The notes under the pieces were generated by a model. That model was not told the DNA's origin. It searched no databases and saw only the letters and a list, made by a program, of their open reading frames with translations. DNA of 64,000 nucleotides from Rarobacter incanus (GTDB lineage: Bacteria > Actinomycetota > Actinomycetes > Actinomycetales > Cellulomonadaceae). Below, piece by piece: positions 54,201 to 63,518 of the stretch. The position numbers and the translations under genes are program-made. Position 1 is the stretch's first letter, and the number at the start of each line of letters is the position of its first letter. The stretch spans positions 124,001 through 188,000 of the forward strand of contig NZ_VFNV01000001.1 in the NCBI RefSeq assembly GCF_006715765.1, written 5' to 3'.

Positions 54201-55732
54201 CCCTCACGGGGTCGCAGGTTACGGGGCAGTGGCTGCGCGACGGGGTCGAAATCCCCGGCGCCACCGCGGCTACCTGGACGCCGACCAACGCGGATGCGGG
54301 CGCGACGATCACCTACCGGGCCTTCGTCGCGGCGCCGCAGCACGTGACGGCGACGGTGGATGCGCAAAACTCCGTGGCCGTGGTCGGGAACATCTCGGTC
54401 GGTGAGCTGACGGTGTCGGGCAGCGCGGTCGTGGACGGGGTGTTGCAGGCGAACCTCGCGGGCGTCGATCCGGCCGATGCCGACGTTACCTACGCGTGGA
54501 AGCGCGGGGAGACGACGGTTTCCACCGAGGCCGACTATTCGCCCGTAGCGCAGGACGTCGCGAACAGCCTGACGGTTACCGCAACGGTCACGGCCGCGCA
54601 CTTCCACACCCGCACCGTCACGAAGAGCGTCGGGCCGGTTATTCTTGCCGACTTCCTTGCGGCACCGACCGTAGCAATCGTGGGAACCGTGCAGGTTGGT
54701 GACGTGCTTGAAGCCTCGGTAACCGATGCGGTTCCCGCCGCGACAGGGCTCTCGTACCAATGGTTGGCCGATGGCAAGGAAATCGCCGCCGCCGATGGTG
54801 CAACCCTGCAACTGAAAGCTGCCCAGAAGGGCGCGGCGGTCTCGGTGCGGATCACCGCAACTCGCCTGGGGTACGCCCAGGCGGTCGTTACCTCATCGGC
54901 TACCGCCGCGGTCGCGACGAATGAGGCACCGCGCATTGACTTCACAGCTAGTCGGTCGCAGTTGCGGCGCGGGCAAAGCGCCACCTTGACGTGGAAGGCA
55001 ACGGACGCAGTGACCGTGCGGGCGACCGGTGCCTGGGCGGGTGCGCGCGGCGCCAGCGGTTCTGTGTCCGTTGCTCCCGTGGCGATCGGTAGCAACGTCT
55101 ACCGAATCGCAGCGACCAACCACATCGGGACCACGACCGCGCAGGTGGTCATCGGTGTGCGCCGCAGCGCCGCAGCACTCAAAGTCAAGGTGTCGAAGCG
55201 AAGGGTCGTGACCGGGCGCAAGGCTTCCGTGCGGGTGTCGAACCTGGACGCGAACGAACACTTCACGGTGCGGATCGCGGGGCGGGTCGTCGGGAAGGGC
55301 CGGGCCAAGGCGAACGGCACGGCACGCATTACGGTGCGCGTTCCCAAGACAGCGAAGTCGGGCGCGAAGGTCGGACGCCGGGCCACCGTCAAAGTCGTAG
55401 GGGAGATTGCCGACCGCAAGGGGAAGGCAAAGATTGCGACCCTTCCCGCTTCGTCCGGCAAGAAGCTGCGCGTCTCGGTATCCAGCCCGTATGTTCGCGC
55501 CTCCTCACGGCAGACGGTGACGATCCGCAACCTTGCGCCGCGCGAGCGGGTTCGTGTGAGGGTCGGGGGAACCAAGGGATTCACCCGCACGGTTCGTGCC
55601 CGCAAATCCGGGACCGCGAAAGTGACCATCAAGAACGTCGGGATCTATTGGGGCAAGCGCACGGTGAAGGTCCGAGCCGTCAAGTCGAAGCGTACGGGTT
55701 CGGGGTCGTACACGGTCGTTTCGCGCTTCTAG
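51287..55732 (+). CDS. Large secreted Ig-like repeat protein
   Basis: A 1481-residue exported protein. Signal peptide residues 1-41 (basic start, hydrophobic core ATALAIVATAGVVLAPAA, cleavage near AQA). Residues about 42-330 are an unrecognised beta-rich head with two cysteines. Seven He_PIG-type Ig-like repeats of about 85 residues start near 336, 422, 508, 598, 682, 769 and 857, each ending in a LPAGL...SGTP-like strand. Three further actinobacterial Ig-like repeats follow (about 945-1210, QWLRDGVEIPGAT, YQWLADGKEIAAA). The C-terminal ~270 residues are Lys/Arg-rich beta modules. No LPXTG, membrane anchor or enzyme domain, so it is released or held by charge; adhesion is the likely role. AAGGAAG precedes the ATG. 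Confidence 0.85.
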   Translation: MGSRVSAKIAGFRGVRAAAVATALAIVATAGVVLAPAAQAAAVVIDDFNGSTLGTRNVTALPVPDTSTTAPGTFSQSGGFGTAVMGGNGNGIGGVQLTYDFPAGKDLTSGGLNKQFYLEFQSIQRLPNPTNYSTALTVSISARDTAGTTGTYNTGINSGVGQNVALNLDCSVNSVCFSPQPNFAAINQVTVTLKFPQNKESVSTTTAILDVIRTTPLGGATPDAPAVSFVVPTATPTYGTPATPISVSIPVSTTQTITDHLAASEISLTTTGTVNTTVGSVTWNSSTKTYAVSLTNTTGNGTIQLKVPAGAIVDSWDQGNAAAQSTPFEYRTVTPPVFIGPASLILLKGQASTAAVTATNNGPSIEYAVSGGSLPEGIALNTATGALTGTPTTTGIWAVQFSATNLGGITTANCVIMVYPAPTFTSPDTADFAVGAPGSFAITATGQPAPTLTLVSGSVPGLTFSPGSGGATLSGTATTPGLYTLTVNAASAGGVATQTLAVSVTSKAQFIAPPAQVSAQVGEQTSMQFPFIGYPKPTLTIGGDGLPAGLTASVSDSAVTISGTPESSGAGIRSVTLSLTNSSGTATHSFQLTVGSPAAITSAAATTVTVGQSLSFPVTATGVPTPVVTVTNLPMGLTYNSGTGVIGGAVATPGTYTVTVTASNASGPAATQTLTIRVVQGPAFTSPAEAPFRTGTAGSFTVTTSGYPAAAISSADQLPAGLTLTDNGDGTATISGTPTQFGLFIVMLSADNGDFPSASQWLALTINRAPTVTASDQTAQVDKATSFTINASGYPVPTLTVTGLPAGLTASTTGYGGVTVSGTPANGTGGVYTIDVTASNSVDSVSTSLTLTVEQPPAFTSADGVTFTLGQSASFAVASTGYPAAALSISGTLPQGVDFVDAGDGSATIAGAPSEDGVFPITITADNGIGDKVSQSFTLTVFGDAPYTGDLSIVGDGTAGAELSVSSSIAGTLTGSQVTGQWLRDGVEIPGATAATWTPTNADAGATITYRAFVAAPQHVTATVDAQNSVAVVGNISVGELTVSGSAVVDGVLQANLAGVDPADADVTYAWKRGETTVSTEADYSPVAQDVANSLTVTATVTAAHFHTRTVTKSVGPVILADFLAAPTVAIVGTVQVGDVLEASVTDAVPAATGLSYQWLADGKEIAAADGATLQLKAAQKGAAVSVRITATRLGYAQAVVTSSATAAVATNEAPRIDFTASRSQLRRGQSATLTWKATDAVTVRATGAWAGARGASGSVSVAPVAIGSNVYRIAATNHIGTTTAQVVIGVRRSAAALKVKVSKRRVVTGRKASVRVSNLDANEHFTVRIAGRVVGKGRAKANGTARITVRVPKTAKSGAKVGRRATVKVVGEIADRKGKAKIATLPASSGKKLRVSVSSPYVRASSRQTVTIRNLAPRERVRVRVGGTKGFTRTVRARKSGTAKVTIKNVGIYWGKRTVKVRAVKSKRTGSGSYTVVSRF

Positions 55733-56745
55733 CTCGGGTATGTGCCATCGAGGTGCGGCGCCACCGCGAGCAACACCTTTCCGGTGGTCTTGCGGGACTC
55801 CAGCGCCTCGTGAGCCTGCCTGGCGCGGGAGAGGGAGAACTCGTCGCCAATGCGTATCTCAAGGTCGCCGGATTCGATCCAGGTGAACACCTCGCAGGCG
55901 CGGCGAGCTAGCTCCGCGGGCGTCTCGATGTAATGCCACAGGCTTGGGCGCGTGATGTACAGCGAGCCGCCCGCGTTGAGGCGTTGCAGGTCGAAGGGTG
56001 GGACGGGCCCGGAGGATGCGCCGAATAGCACCATCATTCCGCGGGTCGCGAGGCTGGCCAGTGAGCCGTCGAATGTCGTCAAGCCGACGCCATCGAAGAC
56101 CACCTGCACGCCCGCGCCGCTGGTGAGCGCGCGCACGGCAGCGGGCAGATCGGTGGCGATGTCCTCGAATTCGGAGTAAATGAGGGTGTTGGTGGCCCCG
56201 GCCTGCCGCGAAAGTTCGGCCTTTTTCGGCGTCGATGTGGTGGTGATGATAGTACGAGCGCCGAGTAGGCGTGCCATCTGTGTGGCCAGCAGGCCCACGC
56301 CTCCGGCCCCCGCGTGGATCAGTACGTCGTCGCCGGGCCCGACCGGGAATGTCGATGTCACCAGGTAGTGGGCGGTCAGGCCCTGCAACGCGGCCGCCGC
56401 CGCTTCGCGCAGCGTTATCTCGGCGGGGACGCGGATCGCGCGGTCGGCGCTGATCACCGCGTACTCGGCGTAGGACGATCCGCCGTCGACCCACGCGACG
56501 CGGTCACCTGTACTAAACCCGTCGACTCCGTCGCCCACGGATTCGACCACCCCGGCGCCCTCCGTGCCGGGAATGTGCGGGAAGGCCATGGGGTACAGCC
56601 CGGCGCGGCGGTAGGTATCGATGAAGTTGACCCCCGCGTAGGCCACGCGGACCAGCAACTGGCCGGGGGCGGCGGTGGGCCGGGGGCGGTCGGCGGGGAA
56701 AAGGACCTCGGGTCCTCCGGCGTGGATTGCTTCGATGGTATGCAT
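55729..56745 (-). CDS. qor: NADPH:quinone oxidoreductase (zeta-crystallin-like)
   Basis: Zinc-free medium-chain reductase that reduces quinones with NADPH. From the ATG at 56745 it has 338 residues: GroES-like N-domain (VRVAYAGVNFIDTYRRAGLYP, GTEGAGVVESVGDGV) and the NADPH domain with HAGAGGVGLLATQMARLLGA (about 147-166). VFDGVGLTTFDGSLASL and MMVLFGASSGPVPPFDL are typical of Qor. The frame extends 17 codons upstream without conservation; no ribosome site is evident for either start. Its TAG shares the palindromic CTAG with the stop of the convergent Ig-like gene. Confidence 0.9.
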   Translation of the reverse strand: MHTIEAIHAGGPEVLFPADRPRPTAAPGQLLVRVAYAGVNFIDTYRRAGLYPMAFPHIPGTEGAGVVESVGDGVDGFSTGDRVAWVDGGSSYAEYAVISADRAIRVPAEITLREAAAAALQGLTAHYLVTSTFPVGPGDDVLIHAGAGGVGLLATQMARLLGARTIITTTSTPKKAELSRQAGATNTLIYSEFEDIATDLPAAVRALTSGAGVQVVFDGVGLTTFDGSLASLATRGMMVLFGASSGPVPPFDLQRLNAGGSLYITRPSLWHYIETPAELARRACEVFTWIESGDLEIRIGDEFSLSRARQAHEALESRKTTGKVLLAVAPHLDGTYPS

Positions 56746-57003
56746 GTCTCTAGCCAAGCACACTTGGCACCGCATGTCAGGGTTGGGTTCGTCCACGAAT
56801 GCACGACCAATTTGCCCCGGGAGCGCGTGGCAGGTTCACTTGTTCGGCGAGTTCGAGGGCTCATCACGTATGAGCAGTGCTCGCCGTCGGTTCTGGACAA
56901 TCCGTCTCTGCCGAATTCGACACTTGACGCATTCCTGAAGCGCCCGGCCCGCCACCGTGCCGCGTGGTACGCCCAACGGGTCGGCCCCCGGCGTGTTGCT
57001 AGG

Positions 57004-57335
57004 TGCGCGGTCGGCGCGCGTGGGGCTGTGGGATCTTGTCGAGTGCGGGGTTTTGGTTCGGGTGCGATGGTTTGTGCAGGGGTTCTGACTGAAAGGGGCG
57101 CGGTCGGCGCGTGTGGGGGTGCTCGTACTCGTCGAGTGCGGGGTTTTGGTTCGAGCGCGGTGGTTTGCGCAGGGGTTTTGACTGAAAGGGGCGCGGTCGG
57201 CGCTTGCGGGGGTGTCCGGGGTCGTCGAGTGCGGGGTTTTGGTTCGAGTGCGGTGGTTTGTGCAGGGGTTTTGACTGAAAGGGGCGCGCTCGGCGCGTGC
57301 GAGGGTGCCCGGGGACGTCGAGTGCGGGGCTTTCT
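57004..57335. repeat. 93-bp tandem repeat array in front of argC
   Basis: GTCGAGTGCGGGG recurs at 57038, 57131, 57224 and 57317, exactly 93 bases apart, with a partial unit before the first and after the last; about 3.6 units with roughly 90% identity. Plus strand is strongly G/T-rich. As 93 is divisible by three, spurious long frames stay open on both strands. The remainder of the qor-argC gap (56746-57003 and 57336-57439) holds no gene I can support. Confidence 0.92.
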
Positions 57336-57439
57336 GCGGGGGCGGTATCGATACGCCAGCTGTGCTGGCCACTCGCCCTGCGGAACCGGGCGCCGCTCGA
57401 CCGGCGCGCCCAGTGACCCGACCGTTATGCGCCCTGGTG

Positions 57440-57445
57440 TATTGT
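57440..57445 (+). promoter_or_regulatory. Candidate leaderless promoter of the arg operon (-10 TATTGT)
   Basis: TATTGT ends seven bases before ATG 57453. GTTATGCGC occurs at 57424-57432 and again at 57444-57452, the second copy between the -10 and the start codon, a possible regulator site (ArgR is encoded in the same operon), although it does not match a palindromic ARG box well. Confidence 0.45.
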
Positions 57446-57452
57446 TATGCGC

Positions 57453-58511
57453 ATGAGCTATTCGGTAGCAGTCACTGGTGCGAGCGGTTACGCGGGCGGG
57501 GAATTCCTGCGGCTCGCCGCGGCCCACCCCGAACTTACGATCGGTGCTCTCACGGCGAACTCGAGCGCCGGCACGAAGCTGGGCGACCACCACCCCCACA
57601 TTCGCTCGCTCGCCGACCGCGTCATCGAACCGACGACGCCGCAGCGACTGGCCGAACACGACATCGTGGTGCTCGCGCTCCCACACGGCACCTCCGGACC
57701 GATCGCCGACCAGCTGCCTGCTGACACCATCGTTGTCGACCTTGGGGCGGATCACCGGCTCGAACGCGCGGGGGACTGGCAGGAGTACTACGGCGGGGAC
57801 CACCCCGGCACGTGGCCCTACGGGATGCCGGAGCTGATTCGCGCCGCCACCGCCAGCAAGCAACGCGAATCCCTCACCGGCGTGCGGCGGATCGCGGTGC
57901 CCGGCTGCAACGTCACCGCGGTTTCGCTGGGGTTGCAACCCGGCATCGCCACGGGGATAGCCGATCCCACCGATATCGTCGCCGTTCTGGCGGTCGGGTA
58001 CTCCGGTGCAGGCAAGGCGGCGAAACCTAACCTCATGGCGGCCGAAGCATTGGGGAGCGCCGCGCCGTACGCGGTCGGCGGGACGCACCGGCACATTCCG
58101 GAGATTGCGCAGAATCTGCGTGCGGCGGGAGCCGCCGAAGTGTCGCTGTCTTTCACCCCGGTACTGGTTCCGATGAGCCGCGGGATTCTGGCGACTTCGA
58201 CTGCGAAACTGGCCCCGGGCGCCGATCCTGTCACCACCGCGCAACTGCACGCGATATGGTCCGCGGCATACCAGGACGAACCGTTTGTTCAGGTGCTTCC
58301 CCCGGGGCAGTGGCCAACAACCGCCATGACGCTCGGCGCGAACACGGCCCTCACGCAGGTTGCCTTCGACCAGCGCGCCCAGCGGATCGTGACTGTCACA
58401 GCCATCGACAACCTGGTCAAGGGCACCGCCGGCGGCGCTATCCAGTCCCTAAACGTTGCGCTTGGCCTGCCCGAAACATTAGGACTCATGACGGACGGAG
58501 TAGCACCGTGA
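57453..58511 (+). CDS. argC: N-acetyl-gamma-glutamyl-phosphate reductase
   Basis: Third step of arginine synthesis, NADPH-dependent reduction of N-acetylglutamyl phosphate. The 352 residues show the nucleotide loop [19 protein letters not shown] (about 4-22), [27 protein letters not shown] with the catalytic Cys (about 150), [11 protein letters not shown] and [20 protein letters not shown] (about 322-341). I prefer ATG 57453 over 57447 since it lies exactly where a leaderless transcript would begin; there is no ribosome site for either. First gene of the arg operon; overlaps argJ by 4 bases. Confidence 0.95.
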   Translation: MSYSVAVTGASGYAGGEFLRLAAAHPELTIGALTANSSAGTKLGDHHPHIRSLADRVIEPTTPQRLAEHDIVVLALPHGTSGPIADQLPADTIVVDLGADHRLERAGDWQEYYGGDHPGTWPYGMPELIRAATASKQRESLTGVRRIAVPGCNVTAVSLGLQPGIATGIADPTDIVAVLAVGYSGAGKAAKPNLMAAEALGSAAPYAVGGTHRHIPEIAQNLRAAGAAEVSLSFTPVLVPMSRGILATSTAKLAPGADPVTTAQLHAIWSAAYQDEPFVQVLPPGQWPTTAMTLGANTALTQVAFDQRAQRIVTVTAIDNLVKGTAGGAIQSLNVALGLPETLGLMTDGVAP

Positions 58512-59731
58512 CCGATTACTTAGGCGAAGCCGTCGCACGCACAGCCACCAACGGGCAGGGCCCGACCGCGGCCGCGGGTTTCCGCGCGGCTGGCGTCACC
58601 GCCGGCCTGAAGGCATCCGGCAGGCCCGATCTGGCTCTGATCGTCAATGACGGACCGCGCCACGCGGGCGCGGCGGTGTTTACCACCAACCGCGTCGTGG
58701 GAAACCCGGTGTTGTGGTCGCGCCAGGTAGTCAGCGACGGGACGATCCGCGCCGTTGTGTTGAACTCGGGCGGGGCGAACGTGTCGACTGGTCCCGAAGG
58801 ATTCCAGGACACGCACGCGACGGCAGAACGGGTCGCCGGCGGACTCGGTATCGGGGCGGGCGACGTGGTGGTGTGCTCGACGGGCCTGATCGGCGAGAGA
58901 CTGCCGATCGAAAAGCTGCTGGCGGGCGTCGACGACGCGATATCGAAGCTCCACCACGATGGCGGTCGCGATGCCGCCCAGGCAATCATGACCACCGACA
59001 CCGTCGTCAAGGTTGCCCAGGTTAGCGTCAACACCGCGGAAGGAAAGTTCACCGTCGGCGGCATGGCCAAAGGCGCCGGGATGCTGGCACCGGCGTTGGC
59101 CACCATGCTGTGCGTCATCACCACGGACGCCGATATCGCGGCGGAGGCCTTGGACCGCACCCTGCGGGCCGCCACATCCGTGACGTTCGACCGCGTGGAT
59201 TCCGACGGGTGCATGTCCACATCCGACACGGTCGTGCTGCTGGCCTCCGGCGCAGCCGGCGTGACGCCTGCGGAAGATGCGTTCCTTGACGCCGTGCGCA
59301 CCGTATGCGCGTCGCTGGCGCGCCAACTCGTTGCCGATGCGGAAGGAGCGAGCCACGACATCGCCGTGCACGTGGAAGGAGCCAGCGACGAAGACGCGGC
59401 CGTTGCGGTCGCGCGATCCGTCACGCGGTCGAACCTGTTCAAGGCTGCGATCTTCGGCAACGATCCCAACTGGGGGAGGGTTCTCGCCCAGGCAGGAACA
59501 GTCCCGACAGAAGTAGCGCCCTTTGAGGCGGACAACATCGATGTATCGATCAACGGTGTCATGGTGTGTCGCGGCTCTCGTCCCTACGAAGAACGCGGCA
59601 AGGTCGACATGGCCGCCGCACGCGACGTGCATGTCACCGTGGATCTGCACGCCGGGGACGCGAACGCCACCATCTGGACCAACGACCTGACCCACGCCTA
59701 CGTCGAAGAGAACAGCGCCTACTCAACATGA
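58508..59731 (+). CDS. argJ: Glutamate N-acetyltransferase ArgJ
   Basis: Transfers the acetyl group from N-acetylornithine to glutamate, recycling it; bifunctional forms also use acetyl-CoA. The 407 residues contain [30 protein letters not shown] (about 83-95), [12 protein letters not shown] and the self-cleavage site [16 protein letters not shown], with Thr199 the predicted N-terminal nucleophile after cleavage. NDPNWGR-type [14 protein letters not shown] and the C-terminal ENSAYST complete the family pattern. GTG start overlapping argC by 4 bases. Confidence 0.97.
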   Translation: MTDYLGEAVARTATNGQGPTAAAGFRAAGVTAGLKASGRPDLALIVNDGPRHAGAAVFTTNRVVGNPVLWSRQVVSDGTIRAVVLNSGGANVSTGPEGFQDTHATAERVAGGLGIGAGDVVVCSTGLIGERLPIEKLLAGVDDAISKLHHDGGRDAAQAIMTTDTVVKVAQVSVNTAEGKFTVGGMAKGAGMLAPALATMLCVITTDADIAAEALDRTLRAATSVTFDRVDSDGCMSTSDTVVLLASGAAGVTPAEDAFLDAVRTVCASLARQLVADAEGASHDIAVHVEGASDEDAAVAVARSVTRSNLFKAAIFGNDPNWGRVLAQAGTVPTEVAPFEADNIDVSINGVMVCRGSRPYEERGKVDMAAARDVHVTVDLHAGDANATIWTNDLTHAYVEENSAYST

Positions 59732-60729
59732 GCGAAAACACGAACGACACCGCGGACGACTTCGTATTCAACACCCGCACCGACCTGCGCCCCGACCAAA
59801 AGGCAGAGGTTCTCATAGAGGCGCTGCCGTGGCTCCAGCAGTTTCACGGCGCGCTTGTGGTCGTGAAGTACGGCGGCAATGCCATGGTCGATGATGAACT
59901 CAAGGCCGCATTCGCGCAGGACATGGTGTTCTTGCGGCAGGTCGGGCTCAAGCCGGTCGTGGTGCACGGCGGCGGCCCGCAGATTTCGGAAATGCTGACC
60001 CGGCTCGGCATCGAGTCGGAATTCCGCGGAGGTCTGCGCGTGACCACCCCCGAGGCGATGGACGTGGTGCGCATGGTCCTCACCGGCAAGGTGTCGCGCG
60101 AACTCGTGGGGTTGATCAACGCGCACGGCCCGTTCGCGGTGGGCATGTCTGGGGAGGACGGCGGGATGCTGCGGGCGCGGCGGCGCCGGGCGATCGTCGA
60201 CGGCAAGTCGGTCGACGTCGGGCTGGTGGGCGACGTGGTTGAGGTCGATTCGCGGGCCGTGCAGGATTTGCTCGACGCAGGGCGCATCCCCGTGGTCTCC
60301 ACGATCGCGCCGGATGTTGAGGACCCGACCCAGGTCCTGAACGTCAACGCCGACACGGCTGCGGCCGCGCTCGCGGTTGCCCTCGGGGCGCGTAAGATCA
60401 TTGTCTTGACCGACGTCGAGGGGCTGTACCTGAACTGGCCCGACAAGTCGTCACTGGTTCGGCAGATCTCAACGGCCGCGCTCGCGGACCTGCTGCCTAG
60501 CCTGGAATCGGGCATGGTCCCGAAGATGGAGGCGTGCCTGCGCGCCGTCCATGGCGGTGTGCGGCAGGCGCACATCATCGACGGCCGGGTCGCGCACGCG
60601 GTCTTGCTGGAGGTTTTCACCCGACAGGGCGTCGGCACGATGGTGCTGCCCGAATCCGATGGTCGGCTCCAATCGCGGCACGGCATCGATACCACCGGGG
60701 CCCTGCGCACAGTTGAGGATTTGGTATGA
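59728..60729 (+). CDS. argB: Acetylglutamate kinase
   Basis: Phosphorylates N-acetylglutamate, usually the arginine-inhibited step. The 333 residues have an N-terminal extension (about 1-30) followed by the amino-acid kinase fold: [16 protein letters not shown] (about 44-59), [14 protein letters not shown] (about 75-88), [33 protein letters not shown] (about 206-220) and [15 protein letters not shown]. The N-terminal helix seen in arginine-sensitive, hexameric enzymes is plausibly present ([20 protein letters not shown]), suggesting feedback inhibition. Overlaps argJ and argD by 4 bases. Confidence 0.97.
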   Translation: MSENTNDTADDFVFNTRTDLRPDQKAEVLIEALPWLQQFHGALVVVKYGGNAMVDDELKAAFAQDMVFLRQVGLKPVVVHGGGPQISEMLTRLGIESEFRGGLRVTTPEAMDVVRMVLTGKVSRELVGLINAHGPFAVGMSGEDGGMLRARRRRAIVDGKSVDVGLVGDVVEVDSRAVQDLLDAGRIPVVSTIAPDVEDPTQVLNVNADTAAAALAVALGARKIIVLTDVEGLYLNWPDKSSLVRQISTAALADLLPSLESGMVPKMEACLRAVHGGVRQAHIIDGRVAHAVLLEVFTRQGVGTMVLPESDGRLQSRHGIDTTGALRTVEDLV

Positions 60730-62006
60730 GTAACAACGATGTCCAGGCGGCACATTGCGCACACGTAGCCAGCGTTGCGCAGTGGCAGGACCGTTACAAC
60801 AGCGCGCTGTTGGGGGTCTTTGGGACGCCGCAGACCGTGCTGGTTCGCGGCGAGGGGCCGTGGGTGTTCGACGCGGACGGCGGGCGCTACCTGGACCTCT
60901 TGGGCGGCATCGCCGTCAACGCACTGGGGCACGCGCACCCCGCACTGACCGGCGCGGTGAGCGGCCAATTGTCGACGCTCGGGCACGTCTCGAATTTCTT
61001 CGCCACCCCGACGCAGATCTCCCTGGCGGAAAAGCTCTTGGAGATTTCGCAGGCACCCGCCGGGTCGCACGTGTTCTTCACCAATTCCGGCACCGAGGCC
61101 AACGAGGCCGCTTTCAAACTCGCGCGACGCAACAACGGCGATGGCACCCGCACCCGGATACTTGCCTTGACGCAGTCGTTCCACGGGCGCACCATGGGCG
61201 CGCTGGCACTGACATACAAGGACGCATACCGGGCACCCTTCGCCCCCCTTCCCGGCGGCGTCGAATTCATACCGGCGGGCGACTTGGGTGCGCTCCAGGA
61301 GGCGTTCGCGGATGGTGACAGCGTCGCGGCCGTGTTCCTTGAGGTCATCCAGGGCGAGGGGGGCGTGCGTCCGCTTCCCGCGCAATACTTGCGCGCCGTT
61401 CGCGACATCACCTCCGAACACGGCGCATTGATGGTTGTCGATGAGGTACAAACCGGCATCGGACGCACGGGTGCTTGGTTAGCGCATCAGAATCCCGCAC
61501 TCGCGACCGGCATCACCCCGGACGTCGTGACCCTGGCCAAGGGGCTTGGCGGTGGCATCCCGATCGGTGCCATGATCACGTTCGGTGAGCGCATTTCCTC
61601 GCTTCTGAGCCCGGGGCAGCACGGCACAACATTCGGGGGCAACCCCGTTGCGTGCGCGGCCGGGCTGGCAACGCTGCACGTCATTGAGCGCGACGGCTTG
61701 CTCGATCACGTCAGCGAACTTGGGCGATGGTTGCAGGACGAGGTCGCCGCGCTGATCGCGCGGCGAGACTCCGTGGTCGCATCCGTGCGCGGGCAGGGTT
61801 TGCTTGTGGGGATCGAGCTGCGCGGACCATGGGCGCCCGCGGCCGTGGATCGGGCCCGAGAGGCCGGTTTCATCATCAACGCCGTAACCCCCACCACTAT
61901 CAGGTTGGCGCCTGCGCTCATTATCACGCGCGACCAACTCGCATCATTCGTCGAATTCTTGGCAACCCTGGAGCCACACTCACTTTCGGAAGGATCGCAT
62001 CAATGA
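60726..62006 (+). CDS. argD: Acetylornithine aminotransferase
   Basis: PLP-dependent class III aminotransferase converting N-acetylglutamate semialdehyde to N-acetylornithine. The 426 residues show [18 protein letters not shown] (about 58), [18 protein letters not shown] (about 118), [34 protein letters not shown] (about 238-254) and the PLP lysine in [18 protein letters not shown] (about 270-287), then [16 protein letters not shown]. Overlaps argB and argF by 4 bases each. Enzymes of this kind may also serve succinyl-DAP transamination in lysine synthesis. Confidence 0.97.
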   Translation: MSNNDVQAAHCAHVASVAQWQDRYNSALLGVFGTPQTVLVRGEGPWVFDADGGRYLDLLGGIAVNALGHAHPALTGAVSGQLSTLGHVSNFFATPTQISLAEKLLEISQAPAGSHVFFTNSGTEANEAAFKLARRNNGDGTRTRILALTQSFHGRTMGALALTYKDAYRAPFAPLPGGVEFIPAGDLGALQEAFADGDSVAAVFLEVIQGEGGVRPLPAQYLRAVRDITSEHGALMVVDEVQTGIGRTGAWLAHQNPALATGITPDVVTLAKGLGGGIPIGAMITFGERISSLLSPGQHGTTFGGNPVACAAGLATLHVIERDGLLDHVSELGRWLQDEVAALIARRDSVVASVRGQGLLVGIELRGPWAPAAVDRAREAGFIINAVTPTTIRLAPALIITRDQLASFVEFLATLEPHSLSEGSHQ

Positions 62007-62947
62007 TTCGCCATTTCCTGCGCGACGACGACGTGACGCCGGCAGAGCAAAGAGAGATCCTCGAACTTGCGCTCGCGTTCCGGAGGGACCGGCACGTCCG
62101 CACCCCACTGGCGGGACCGCGTTCGGTGGCGGTCATCTTCGACAAGCCGACCCTGCGCACCCAGGTGTCCTTCACCACGGGGATCGCGGAATTGGGCGGA
62201 TACCCGCTTCTCGTCGATGGCAACCTAGCGAAGATCGGCGCACGCGAATCGATTTCGGACGTCGCAAAGGTGCTGGGTCGGCAAGTTTCCGCCATCGTGT
62301 GGCGCACATTCCACCAGTCCGCACTCGAGGAAATGGCGGCGATCTGCGGGGTTCCGGTCGTCAATGCCCTGACGGACGATTTCCACCCGTGCCAAGTTCT
62401 GGCCGACCTGTCGACGCTGGCCGAGCACTGGGGCGGCGTCGATCGCCTGGCCGGCAAGACTCTCGCCTACGTCGGTGACGCGGCCAACAACATGGCCCAT
62501 TCGTACCTGCTCGCCGGCGCGACGGCGGGCCTCCACGTGCGCATCGGCGGACCCGGCGGCTACCAGCCCGCCGGCGATATCGTGAAGGCGGCCTCAAGAA
62601 TCGCCGCCGCCACGGGCGGATCCGTCACCGTGACCGAAGACGCCGTCGCCGCGGTGACCGGCGCTGACGCGGTTGCCACGGATACCTGGGTTTCCATGGG
62701 AAGGGAGGAGGAATACGAGCAGAGGTCTCGTCCGTTCATCCCGTTCCGCCTCGATGCTGCACTTTTGTCCAAGGCCGCGCCAAACGCCCTGGTGCTGCAC
62801 TGCCTGCCCGCCTACCGTGGCCAGGAAATCACCGCCGAGGTCATCGATGGCCCGCAGTCAGTGGTGTGGGATGAGGCCGAATACCGATTGCACGCCCAAA
62901 AGGCGCTGCTGACCTTCCTGCTAGATCGATCGGCCGCAGCGGCGTGA
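62003..62947 (+). CDS. argF: Ornithine carbamoyltransferase
   Basis: Makes citrulline from ornithine and carbamoyl phosphate. The 314 residues include the carbamoyl-phosphate loop FDKPTLRTQVSF (about 48-59), IVWRTFHQSALEEMA, DDFHPCQVLADL (about 125-136), GDAANNMAHSYLLAG, DTWVSMGREEEYEQR (ornithine side) and HCLPAYRGQEI (about 263-273). The loop is usually STRTR; here it reads TLRTQ, a variant I recall from Micrococcales relatives, so I read it as lineage-typical. No KLH-type catabolic OTC features. Overlaps argD and argR by 4 bases each. Confidence 0.94.
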   Translation: MIRHFLRDDDVTPAEQREILELALAFRRDRHVRTPLAGPRSVAVIFDKPTLRTQVSFTTGIAELGGYPLLVDGNLAKIGARESISDVAKVLGRQVSAIVWRTFHQSALEEMAAICGVPVVNALTDDFHPCQVLADLSTLAEHWGGVDRLAGKTLAYVGDAANNMAHSYLLAGATAGLHVRIGGPGGYQPAGDIVKAASRIAAATGGSVTVTEDAVAAVTGADAVATDTWVSMGREEEYEQRSRPFIPFRLDAALLSKAAPNALVLHCLPAYRGQEITAEVIDGPQSVVWDEAEYRLHAQKALLTFLLDRSAAAA

Positions 62948-63459
62948 GCCGAGACCAAGCCATCCCCGGCACCAGAGCCGCCCGCCACGGCCGCATCCGG
63001 CAGCTCTTGGCCCACGGCGAATACTCGTCCCAGGGGCAGATTGTGCAGGCCCTGGCCGATGAGGGCATGACGGTGACCCAGGCGACGCTGTCGCGGGATC
63101 TGGACGAGCTGAAGGCGTTGCGCGTGCGCGGGGCGCGCGGAAACCTTGCCTACCGGATCCCCGACCCGGCCGAGCGCGGACAGGACCGCAGCGAGGTCGT
63201 CGAGCAAATCGCGAACCGACTGGCGCGGGTCTGCACGGAGCTCTTGGTGTCGGCGCAGGCGGGCGGCAACCTTGTGGTGCTGCGCACGCCCCCGGGAGCG
63301 GCGCAGTACCTGGCCTCCGCGCTCGACGATTCGGTTTTCGCGGGCGTGCTGGGTACGGTCGCGGGGGACGACACCGTCATGGTCGTGGCCCAGGACGCGG
63401 AGGGGGCGAGGGACATCGCTCGCAAGCTGCTGGTCTTGGCCAACGGCCAGGACACCTAA
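62944..63459 (+). CDS. argR: Arginine repressor ArgR
   Basis: Arginine-sensing hexameric repressor of the arg genes. The 171 residues have an N-terminal winged helix (about 12-75: RHGRIRQLLAHGEYSSQGQI and the recognition stretch VTQATLSRDLDEL), and a C-terminal oligomerisation/arginine domain (about 95-165) with GGNLVVLRTPPGAAQYLASAL and GTVAGDDTVMVVA, the two Asp being the arginine ligands. GTG start overlapping argF by 4 bases, so repressor and enzymes are made together, giving direct feedback on the operon. Confidence 0.96.
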   Translation: MSRDQAIPGTRAARHGRIRQLLAHGEYSSQGQIVQALADEGMTVTQATLSRDLDELKALRVRGARGNLAYRIPDPAERGQDRSEVVEQIANRLARVCTELLVSAQAGGNLVVLRTPPGAAQYLASALDDSVFAGVLGTVAGDDTVMVVAQDAEGARDIARKLLVLANGQDT

Positions 63460-63518
63460 GACGAGCCAAGTTTTTACGATTGACTATGCAAGACCAACAC
63501 AAAAAGGAACGATGAAAG

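Noticed and set aside
57004-57335. CRISPR array
   Set aside because: The 93-bp units are tandem without unique spacers, and no cas genes are present.
56314-58250. Long open frames of 380 codons (+) and 598 codons (-) over the qor-argC gap
   Set aside because: They are kept open by the 93-bp repeat (a multiple of three), overlap qor and argC antisense, and give only Arg/Pro/Ala- or Gly/Val-rich repetitive sequence.
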